Below are positions 33,619 to 39,720 of a stretch of 39,720 bases of DNA, one piece after another. Both the position numbers and the translations under genes were made by a program. Within the stretch, counting starts at the first letter, position 1, and every line of letters begins with the position of its first letter. The notes beneath the pieces are model-generated. The model ran no database searches. It saw nothing but the letters and a program-made list of their open reading frames with translations, and was not told the origin of the DNA. The DNA lies in contig CAMNPM010000020.1 in assembly GCA_946548065.1 (NCBI GenBank), positions 1 to 39,720 of the forward strand, written 5' to 3'. Origin of the DNA: an uncultured Prevotella sp. Its GTDB lineage: Bacteria; Bacteroidota; Bacteroidia; Bacteroidales; Bacteroidaceae.

Positions 33619-34482
33619 ATGTCTAACTGGTACGATAAATACATGACCATCTACGGTCGCCCCTTCAGCGAGGTGCCGCAAGAGGTGATTGATGGTACGC
33701 GCGAACGTCTGGCCCGGTTGCAGAGTCCGGAACCACTGGCCAGCATCGTAGTGATAGGATATAACGAAGAGTCTCACCTGCAAGCCTGCCTTTGGGCTAT
33801 CAGCGAGATTCAGTGCAAATATCCCGTAGAGATTATCGGTGTAGACAATGACTCCAAGGACCGTACGGCAGAAATCTATGAGAAGTCAGGAATTCCCTAT
33901 TACACCGAGTACCAGCATTCTTGTGGCTATGCTCGTCGCTGCGGACTGCAACATGCCAAGGGGCGTTTCTATTTCGATGTAGACAGCGACACGCTCTATC
34001 CGCCCCATTACTATGAGGTGATGCTCGACCATCTGTTGAAGCCTGGTGTCAGCTGTGTGTCAGCAACCTGGAGCTACTTCCCTGACGAGAATCACTCTAA
34101 ACTGTCATTGAAACTGTTCGAGATGGCCCGCGACCTATTCCTGTGGATTCAGCATTTCAAGCGGCCTGAGCTCTCCGTCCGTGGACTGGTCTTTGCCTAC
34201 AATGCCGACTATGGTCGGCAGGAACCCTATCGCGTTGACATTATCCGAGGCGAGGACGGCTCTATGGCGTTCAATCTGAAGAAGTACGGCCGCATCGTCT
34301 TTGTCCGCGACCGTCGCTGCAGAGCTATCACAGGCTATGGCACCATCGGCAACCAGTCTATGTGGCAGAGCTTCCTCAGCCATGTGAAGATACAGATGAA
34401 AGGCATCACCCGCATCTTCCACAAAACCGACCACTATCATGACAGCGAAGATAATCTGGTAAAAAAAAGAATGAGCGTATGA
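33619..34482 (+). CDS. glycosyltransferase family 2 (GT-A)
   Basis: A 287-residue GT-A enzyme. The catalytic core starts near residue 40 (ASIVVIGYNEESHLQACLWAI), followed by IIGVDNDSKDRTAEI and the metal-binding D-x-D in FDVDSDTLYP (about residue 120). The 40-residue N-terminal extension (MSNWYDKYMTIYGRPFSEVP) is atypical. An acidic RGEDGSMAF region corresponds to the usual ED acceptor motif. Its stop overlaps the next ATG (ATGA), so it is co-translated with the GT4 gene at 34479. Confidence 0.85.
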   Translation: MSNWYDKYMTIYGRPFSEVPQEVIDGTRERLARLQSPEPLASIVVIGYNEESHLQACLWAISEIQCKYPVEIIGVDNDSKDRTAEIYEKSGIPYYTEYQHSCGYARRCGLQHAKGRFYFDVDSDTLYPPHYYEVMLDHLLKPGVSCVSATWSYFPDENHSKLSLKLFEMARDLFLWIQHFKRPELSVRGLVFAYNADYGRQEPYRVDIIRGEDGSMAFNLKKYGRIVFVRDRRCRAITGYGTIGNQSMWQSFLSHVKIQMKGITRIFHKTDHYHDSEDNLVKKRMSV

Positions 34483-35627
34483 ATGACAAACCATTGAAGA
34501 TAGTTTATTGTACACCGGCATTGTATCTGGCAGGCGGGGTGGAGCGTGTGCTGACACTCAAGGCAAACTATTTTGCCGAGCATTTCGGCTACGACATCAC
34601 CATTATCCTGACCGACGGCAAGGGCAAGCCATTTGCCTATCCGATGTCGGACAAGATCAAGGTCATCCATCTCGATATCAACTTTGAGGAACTTTGGACC
34701 TGCTCGTTCCTCAAGAAGATATTTATTTATCTGAAGAAACAGCGCATCTATAAGCGCAAGCTGACTGAGGAGCTGATGCGTATACGGCCAGATATAACTG
34801 ACTCGCTGTTACGTCGCGAAATCAATTTCATTACCGATATCAAGGATGGCAGCAAGAAGATAGGAGAGTTACACACCAGTCGTCAGAACAACCGTAGCTT
34901 CAAGGACAACGAGATTAATATTGTCAAAGCCCTCTTTGCTAAATACTGGAACTGGAGTCTGGTACGCAAACTGCGTAAGCTCGATAAGTTTGTAGTGCTG
35001 ACGAATGAGGACAAAGAAGGATGGACAGAACTCGATAATGTGGTGGCCATACCTAATCCCGTTTCTTTTACTGCCAAGGCTCAAAGTACATTGACTTCTA
35101 AGCGTGTCTTGGCCGTAGGACGTTATGACTATGTTAAAGGCTTTGACCGACTACTGAAGGCTTGGGCTATGGTGGCAAGTAAACATCCCGATTGGACGAT
35201 GGCTATTTATGGTGACGGCGATAAATCTCCTTACGAGCAACTGCGACAACAGTTAGGATTAGATGCTGCCCGTTGTCAACTGAATGGTGTAACTACAAAT
35301 ATACAAGATGAATACTTGGCCAGTGCCATGTATGTGGTGACCTCGCGCTATGAGGGTCTGAGTATGGCCATGCTCGAAGCCATTTCCTGCGGACTGCCCC
35401 TCGTGGCCTTTGCCTGCCCCTGTGGCCCGCGCGATGTGGTGGACGATGGCATCAATGGTTTTTTAGTAGAGAATGGCAATGTCTCACAACTTGCTGAGAA
35501 AATCATCTATATGATAGAACATCCTGAGGAAAGAACGCGAATGGGTGCAAATGCCGTCATTAAGTCTGCACGCTATAAAATAGACCGCTTGGCAAAAGAT
35601 TGGCAGCAACTTTTTGAAAGTTTATAA
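34479..35627 (+). CDS. glycosyltransferase family 4 (GT-B)
   Basis: A 382-residue GT4 enzyme. N-terminal half: KIVYCTPALYLAGGVERVLT with the GGVERV loop. C-terminal half: RVLAVGRYDYVKGFDRLL and RYEGLSMAMLEAISCGLPLVAF with the E-x7-E motif; then GFLVENGNVSQLAEKIIYMI. The DNA encoding this last part (35461-35534) is 71/74 identical to 37621-37694 in the fusion pseudogene downstream. The middle third (about 34700-35350) is more AT-rich than its neighbours. The ATG overlaps the preceding stop. Confidence 0.85.
   Translation: MNDKPLKIVYCTPALYLAGGVERVLTLKANYFAEHFGYDITIILTDGKGKPFAYPMSDKIKVIHLDINFEELWTCSFLKKIFIYLKKQRIYKRKLTEELMRIRPDITDSLLRREINFITDIKDGSKKIGELHTSRQNNRSFKDNEINIVKALFAKYWNWSLVRKLRKLDKFVVLTNEDKEGWTELDNVVAIPNPVSFTAKAQSTLTSKRVLAVGRYDYVKGFDRLLKAWAMVASKHPDWTMAIYGDGDKSPYEQLRQQLGLDAARCQLNGVTTNIQDEYLASAMYVVTSRYEGLSMAMLEAISCGLPLVAFACPCGPRDVVDDGINGFLVENGNVSQLAEKIIYMIEHPEERTRMGANAVIKSARYKIDRLAKDWQQLFESL
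35461..35534 (+). repeat. direct repeat, left copy (tail of GT4 at 34479)
   Basis: This 74-nt stretch matches 37621-37694 at 71 positions, counted by eye. Both copies are in the same orientation and in the same GT4 reading frame. Confidence 0.9.
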
Positions 35628-35643
35628 TTATTTCGTATCTTTG
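35613..35643 (+). promoter_or_regulatory. candidate distal promoter before the AAA-ATPase gene
   Basis: TTTG (35613-35616), 19 nt and TATCTTTG (35636-35643). The first element lies in the last codons of the GT4 gene. A small hairpin (CCGAAC/GTTCGG, 35650-35671) follows the predicted start of transcription. Confidence 0.5.
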
Positions 35644-35717
35644 GCTTCGCCGAACTTACTTTTCGTTCGGAAATGAAATAAAAAGCTATTTTTCTTTCAT
35701 TTCTCTCACTTATTTTG

Positions 35718-35725
35718 TAACTTTG
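35718..35725 (+). promoter_or_regulatory. -7 box of the AAA-ATPase gene
   Basis: TAACTTTG, 16 nt before the ATG at 35742; the -33 zone has TTTC instead of TTTG. Confidence 0.5.
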
Positions 35726-35741
35726 CAAAAAGTTTTAGAGT

Positions 35742-37466
35742 ATGGAGCAGTATAAAGGCATACCTTATGGCATCTCCAGTTTCAAGCAACTGAGGCGGGA
35801 GGGACTTTATTTTGTGGACAAGAGTCAGTATATCCAGAAGCTGGAGAACTCAGGTCATTTCCTGTTTCTTATTCGTCCGCGGCGCTTTGGTAAGAGTATC
35901 TTCCTCAATATGCTTCGTGCCTATTACGATGTGAATGAGTCCGACAGTTTCGATACGCTGTTCGACGACTTGTGGATTAAGGAACATCCCACGCCTGAAA
36001 AGTGTGGCTATCAAGTGATGTATCTGGATTTCTCACGGGTAGGAGGACGCAGTATTGACTTGGAACAGAATTTTGATGGTTATTGTGGCATACAGCTCGA
36101 TGCTTTCTCAGTGGCCTATAAGCGGTTCTATCCGGAAGGGTTTACAGAGGCTGTTCATCATATCAAGACCGCCCGCCAGAAGCTGAACTATATCGATAGC
36201 GCAGCGAAAAGTGCCGGTTGTCGCCTTTATCTGATTATCGATGAATACGACAATTTCACCAATGGTGTGCTGAATGAAGAAGGAGAGAAAGTCTATCATG
36301 CGCTGACCCACGCCACAGGTTTCTACCGTGACATCTTCAAACAGTTCAAAGGTATGTTCGACCGCATCCTGATGCTTGGTGTGAGTCCAGTGACGATGGA
36401 CGACCTGACTTCCGGTTACAATATAGCGACCAACATCACTATGCGGCCAGAGTTTAACATGATGCTGGGCTTCTCAGAGACAGATGTCCGTGAGATGATT
36501 CGCTATTATCAGCGTATGGGCAAGATTACCCGTGACGAAGACGGTATAGTTGAAGAGATGAAGCCTTGGTACGACAACTACTGTTTTGCCAAAGACAGCT
36601 TGGATACCGATCCTAAGATGTTCAATTGCGACATGGTGCTATACTTTTTGAACAATCTGATTCTTTCAGGACACTCGCCCGAGCAGATGATTGATCCCAA
36701 CACCCGTACCGACTACGGAAAGATGAAGAAACTGATACGTCTTGACGGTACTGGCAGCTATCGTACAGGCATTATCAACGAGATAGCGGAGAAGGGTTTT
36801 ACCATAGGGAATATTGAAGAGTCCTTCCCCGCAGAGCATCTTACTCAGCCCGAAAAGTTCAAGAGCCTGCTTTTCTATTATGGCATGTTGACCATTAGCG
36901 GACGTATGGGGGCTGTCTTGAAATTAGGAATTCCCAACAACAATGTACGACGACAGTATTATGACTATCTGCTGGAGGAATATCGTAACATCCATCCACT
37001 GCCTACCTACGAGTTGGATATACCCTATTATGAGGCTGCCGTCAATGGCAACTGGCAGGTGATGCTGAATCAGATGATGAAGATGTACAGTGAAAATACC
37101 TCCGTGCGTTCCCTGATAGAGGGAGAGCGCAATGTCCAAGGTTTCATGAATGCACTACTCAACCTGAACCCGTATTATCTGACAGCCCCAGAGGTGGAAT
37201 TGAATCATGGCTATTGCGACTTCTTTCTGATGCCCGACCTGACGCGCTATCCCATGATAGAGCACAGTTATATCCTGGAACTTAAATATCTGAAAACCGA
37301 TGCCTCTGATGGCGAAGCCCAAAGTCAGTGGGCAGAGGCTGTGAATCAGATAAAGCATTATGCTGAAGGCCCGAAGGTGCGGCTGATGATTCAGCACACG
37401 CAGCTACATCTCATTGTGGTACAGATTCGCGGCTACAAATTGGAAAAAATGGAAGAGATATTCTGA
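35742..37466 (+). CDS. AAA-ATPase / PD-(D/E)xK nuclease-like protein
   Basis: A 574-residue protein of a family greatly expanded in Bacteroidetes. The N-terminal AAA-like domain has Walker A RPRRFGKS (residues 45-52) and a Walker B-like LIIDEYDNF. The C-terminal domain has the PD-(D/E)xK pattern GYCDFFLM...YILELKYLK. Members are present in many copies per genome, often in variable regions; their substrate is unknown and roles in DNA transactions or defence have been suggested. Here it separates glycosyltransferase genes and is bracketed by the 71/74 direct repeat (35461-35534, 37621-37694). Full length, frame intact. Confidence 0.85.
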   Translation: MEQYKGIPYGISSFKQLRREGLYFVDKSQYIQKLENSGHFLFLIRPRRFGKSIFLNMLRAYYDVNESDSFDTLFDDLWIKEHPTPEKCGYQVMYLDFSRVGGRSIDLEQNFDGYCGIQLDAFSVAYKRFYPEGFTEAVHHIKTARQKLNYIDSAAKSAGCRLYLIIDEYDNFTNGVLNEEGEKVYHALTHATGFYRDIFKQFKGMFDRILMLGVSPVTMDDLTSGYNIATNITMRPEFNMMLGFSETDVREMIRYYQRMGKITRDEDGIVEEMKPWYDNYCFAKDSLDTDPKMFNCDMVLYFLNNLILSGHSPEQMIDPNTRTDYGKMKKLIRLDGTGSYRTGIINEIAEKGFTIGNIEESFPAEHLTQPEKFKSLLFYYGMLTISGRMGAVLKLGIPNNNVRRQYYDYLLEEYRNIHPLPTYELDIPYYEAAVNGNWQVMLNQMMKMYSENTSVRSLIEGERNVQGFMNALLNLNPYYLTAPEVELNHGYCDFFLMPDLTRYPMIEHSYILELKYLKTDASDGEAQSQWAEAVNQIKHYAEGPKVRLMIQHTQLHLIVVQIRGYKLEKMEEIF

Positions 37467-37476
37467 TTTTTATGAC

Positions 37477-37787
37477 ATGGCATACGAAGTAACAATAGGA
37501 ATACCGGTTTACAATGTCGAGAAGTACATCCGCCTGACGATGGACTCGGCATTGGCGCAGACCTTTGACAGCATTGAGTTCTTGGTGCTTGACGACTGTG
37601 GGACGGATGCGTCGATGGATTTTTAGTAGAGAATGGCAATGTCTCGCAACTGGCCGAGAAAATCATCTATATGATAGAACATCCTGAGGAAAGAGCGAGG
37701 ATGGGGCAGAAGGCCAAGTTAAAGTCGGAACAGTACAAGATAGAGAATCTGGCACAAGTTTGGAAACGGCTCTTTGAGAGTCTATAG
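37477..37787 (+). pseudogene. GT2-GT4 fusion remnant
   Basis: It starts as a normal GT2 enzyme (MAYEVTIGIPVYNVEKYIRL and on to FLVLDDCGTDASMDF, 49 residues) and stops at 37624-37626. In the +1 frame, from about 37617 to the stop at 37785-37787, the sequence encodes the last ~56 residues of a GT4 enzyme (GFLVENGNVSQLAEKIIYMI and on to KRLFESL). The likely junction is GATGGATTTT (37614-37623), which can encode both the GT2 SMDF and the GT4 DGFL motif in different frames. The remnant therefore looks like a microhomology-mediated deletion joining two former genes. GT2 activity is impossible, because the D-x-D region is missing. Confidence 0.85.
37621..37694 (+). repeat. direct repeat, right copy (in fusion pseudogene)
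   Basis: Partner of 35461-35534, exactly 2160 nt downstream. Confidence 0.9.
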
Positions 37788-37814
37788 TCATATATAAATT
37801 TTAATGTGTAAGCA

Positions 37815-38954
37815 ATGAAGATACTATATGCTTTAGAGTCAGTTAATCTGGCCGAAGGTTTTGACCGCGTGATTATCGAAAAGGCCAACTATTTTGCTGA
37901 GCATGGCTACGACACTATTATCTGTGTCACCTCGCATGCTTTGGCCGAACCTTACTTCCCCATCTCTGAGAAGGTGAGAGTGGTCGATCTGGGGCTCGAC
38001 TTTCATCAGCAGTATGGTCATAATCTGGCTTATCGCGCCTACATCTATTTTACGCTGATGCATCGCTATAAAAAAGCCATGAAGCACCTGCTGGCAGAGG
38101 AGAAACCTGATATTGTGATTACTTCGCTGGGGCGCGAGATTGATTTTATTGCCGACATGCAGGATGGCAGTGTGAAGATTGGCGAGAGCCATATTGCAAA
38201 GGGCTTTGCCCGCAACTTCCACCTGATGGAGCAGCGTGGAGGGCTCTACCGCCTGATAGCCCGCCATTGGCGACGCAAACTGGAGCAGGCTGTGCGTAAG
38301 CTCGATGCCCTGGTGTTGCTGACCCGGCACGATGCCGACTCCTGGGCTGGGCTGACACGTACAGAAATTATTCCCAACTCCATGCCCTTCTTTCCAGAAC
38401 AAGCCAGTTCATGCGAGAACAAGCAGGTAATATTCGTAGGACGTTTCAGCGAACAAAAAGGACTGAACTATTTGATAAAGACGTGGGAAGGTGTTTACAA
38501 GAAACACAAAGACTGGACACTTCACATGTATGGCGAGGGAGAGCAGAAAGCAATCCTGCTTGACCTGATTGAGAAAGCGGACCTCACCGATGCCGTTGTG
38601 GTCCATGAGCCCACACGGCAGATTATGGAGAAGTATCAGGAAAGCAGCATCTTCTTGCTCACTTCAAGGTTTGAGGGGCTTCCTATGGTGTTGATTGAAG
38701 CCCAGGCGTGTGGTCTGCCTATCGTGTCTTTTAATTGTCCTTGGGGACCGGCTGACATTATCAAGAATGGTGAAGATGGCTTTCTGGTAGAGTACCTGAA
38801 TACCGATGAGGCCGCACATCGAGTCTGTCAGCTGATAGAGAACGATGAGCTGCGCAAACGCATGGGCAGGCAGGCCCGCATCAATGTGCAGCGCTATAGG
38901 CGTGATAAGGTGATGAAACGGTGGACTGACTTGTTTGAGAGTCTGCGGAGTTAG
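37815..38954 (+). CDS. glycosyltransferase family 4 (GT-B)
   Basis: A 379-residue GT4 enzyme beginning MKILYALESVNLAEGFDRVI, where the usual GG(V/I)ER loop has become AEGFDRV. Donor-site motifs VIFVGRFSEQKGLNYLIKTW and RFEGLPMVLIEAQACGLPIVSF (E-x7-E) are intact, followed by GEDGFLVEYLNTDEAAHR. It is related to the enzyme at 34479: both contain ANYFAEH, DIT/DIVIT...RREI/GREIDFI.D..DGS.KIGE. No -7 box was found in the 27-nt gap, so it is probably transcribed together with the fusion remnant. It overlaps the opposite gene by 4 nt. Confidence 0.85.
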   Translation: MKILYALESVNLAEGFDRVIIEKANYFAEHGYDTIICVTSHALAEPYFPISEKVRVVDLGLDFHQQYGHNLAYRAYIYFTLMHRYKKAMKHLLAEEKPDIVITSLGREIDFIADMQDGSVKIGESHIAKGFARNFHLMEQRGGLYRLIARHWRRKLEQAVRKLDALVLLTRHDADSWAGLTRTEIIPNSMPFFPEQASSCENKQVIFVGRFSEQKGLNYLIKTWEGVYKKHKDWTLHMYGEGEQKAILLDLIEKADLTDAVVVHEPTRQIMEKYQESSIFLLTSRFEGLPMVLIEAQACGLPIVSFNCPWGPADIIKNGEDGFLVEYLNTDEAAHRVCQLIENDELRKRMGRQARINVQRYRRDKVMKRWTDLFESLRS

Positions 38955-39720
38955 CGGCCTGTCTGGCGACGGCGGCGCTTGAATCTGTTCCATGCGGCAA
39001 TGCAATTCCGGACATGAATGTATAACATAGGCGCATGCCAGAATAGCCATGTCTCCATACGCTGCTTCAGCCCGTGTTCGAAGTTGAGTTGGGGTACTTC
39101 GTGCCTGAGCATGTGGATGACTTTTAATCTGTCACTGGGCTTCTTTATGGTATATAATACAGAATAGACTAAGGTCGTAACATCGTTGTGCAGGTCTTCC
39201 AGCAATTTGTGCTTTATTTCTGGTGTCAAGCCTTCTATGTGGGTCAGTTCCCATGTCTTTCCTATAGCTACGCACCAGTCGTTTACCCTCGGAATGTCCA
39301 GACCTGTAGTGATGGCTCCGGCACGTCCTGTCCTGTATATGTTAAGTAGCCATGAAGCACGAAGACATTTGCCAGCTTTCAGATAGGCCTCATGTGTAAA
39401 CGGAATATCCTCGTAGCAGATGCCTGGAACAAAATGCAAGTTGTTTGAATGGAGGAAATTGCGCTTATACAGAGTCCGCCAAACATAGCATTCGTAAGAA
39501 ATTAAGTCATAGAGGAACAATTCTTTGCCTGTCGTCTCTCTGCAAGCGAATGCTTCTCTTTGTGAAGGCTCGTTTTCCTTCAAAGCGGCAATTTCTTCAT
39601 CTTTCATCTTGACAAAGTCGGCCACCACCATGTCGGCTTTTGTCTCTAAGGCTTTTTTCAGCAGGGGCTTGTCACATCCTCCACGCAGTCTCCACCACAG
39701 AAATAGACGCTTGACAGTGA
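38951..39720 (-). CDS. glycosyltransferase family 2, C-terminal part (cut by window edge)
   Basis: The frame is open from the right window edge (TVKRLFLWWRLRGGCDKPLL and on) to a TAA at 38951-38953. Thus the ATG at 39631 is internal and the true start lies outside the window. The visible 255 residues carry the late GT2 region: YECYVWRTLYKRNFL, then FVPGICYEDIPFTHEAYLKA (the ED motif of GT-A enzymes), and end in a basic RFKRRRRQTGR tail. The core with D-x-D is outside the window. Convergent with GT4 at 37815. Confidence 0.8.
   Translation of the reverse strand, partial: TVKRLFLWWRLRGGCDKPLLKKALETKADMVVADFVKMKDEEIAALKENEPSQREAFACRETTGKELFLYDLISYECYVWRTLYKRNFLHSNNLHFVPGICYEDIPFTHEAYLKAGKCLRASWLLNIYRTGRAGAITTGLDIPRVNDWCVAIGKTWELTHIEGLTPEIKHKLLEDLHNDVTTLVYSVLYTIKKPSDRLKVIHMLRHEVPQLNFEHGLKQRMETWLFWHAPMLYIHVRNCIAAWNRFKRRRRQTGR

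Noticed and set aside
35742..37466. Transposase or insertion sequence
   Set aside because: No terminal inverted repeats or DDE motif; the protein has an AAA-like P-loop and a PD-(D/E)xK-like domain. The flanking 74-nt repeat belongs to GT4 genes and is not a target duplication.

Overview
The window looks like a chromosomal segment of a Bacteroidales bacterium, most likely Prevotellaceae (Prevotella in the broad sense). The reasons are: almost every transcription unit starts with the Bacteroidetes promoter pattern TTTG - 19/20 nt - TAnnTTTG; Shine-Dalgarno sequences are absent or weak; and the gene set is typical of the order (coiled-coil/ZapA/RNase Y block, DUF1846, DUF1573 and DUF3078 proteins, an AAA-ATPase/PD-(D/E)xK protein, RmlA, a C-terminal YYNLKGQRV-type tail). 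No tRNA, rRNA, CRISPR array, transposase or phage gene was recognised.

Layout. 1-1000: end of an upstream gene, a hairpin-rich spacer, and a shortened zeta-toxin-like kinase overlapped by a 53-residue ORF. 1000-4500: cupin lipoprotein, a spacer with a 22-bp tandem repeat, fmt, rpe, and a convergent ECF sigma factor. 4600-7500: a fused GHMP sugar kinase/GalU-like nucleotidyltransferase, convergent with rfbA (rmlA). 7600-12900: a secreted endonuclease/exonuclease/phosphatase-fold enzyme, two tandem secreted alpha/beta hydrolases and an unknown cytoplasmic protein. 12900-15200: coiled-coil protein, zapA, rny, then a strong terminator. 15200-21300: an S9 peptidase-MFS transporter operon, divergent from a TPR/transmembrane/PP2C (SpoIIE-type) phosphatase. 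21300-26500: yidC overlapping a DUF1846 gene, a divergent DUF3078 outer-membrane protein, and a DUF1573 protein. 26500-29500: a 21-bp tandem repeat, aspS, a lysine-tailed winged-helix protein and a TTG-started conserved gene. 29470-39720: a surface-glycan region with six glycosyltransferases plus a seventh cut by the window edge, an acetyltransferase, an AAA-ATPase/nuclease-like gene and a fusion pseudogene. It has frequent strand switches and convergent overlaps.

How the parts fit. Sugar activation (kinase/GalU fusion, RmlA) can supply nucleotide sugars to the glycosyltransferase region, though the two are 22 kb apart. The S9 peptidase/MFS pair and the secreted hydrolase operon look nutritional. 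YidC, Fmt, AspS, ZapA, RNase Y and Rpe are housekeeping.

The most unusual signals are: (i) 21/22-bp degenerate tandem repeats just upstream of two translation genes (fmt, aspS); (ii) four-unit heptamer repeats at several places, one inside a glycosyltransferase reading frame; (iii) a fused GT2/GT4 pseudogene whose GT4 part is a 71/74 direct repeat of the tail of an intact GT4 upstream, bracketing an AAA-ATPase gene; (iv) several genes whose start codon lies 4-8 nt after the -7 box, implying leaderless or nearly leaderless mRNAs; (v) a gene whose only sensible start is a TTG inside the T-run of the preceding terminator.
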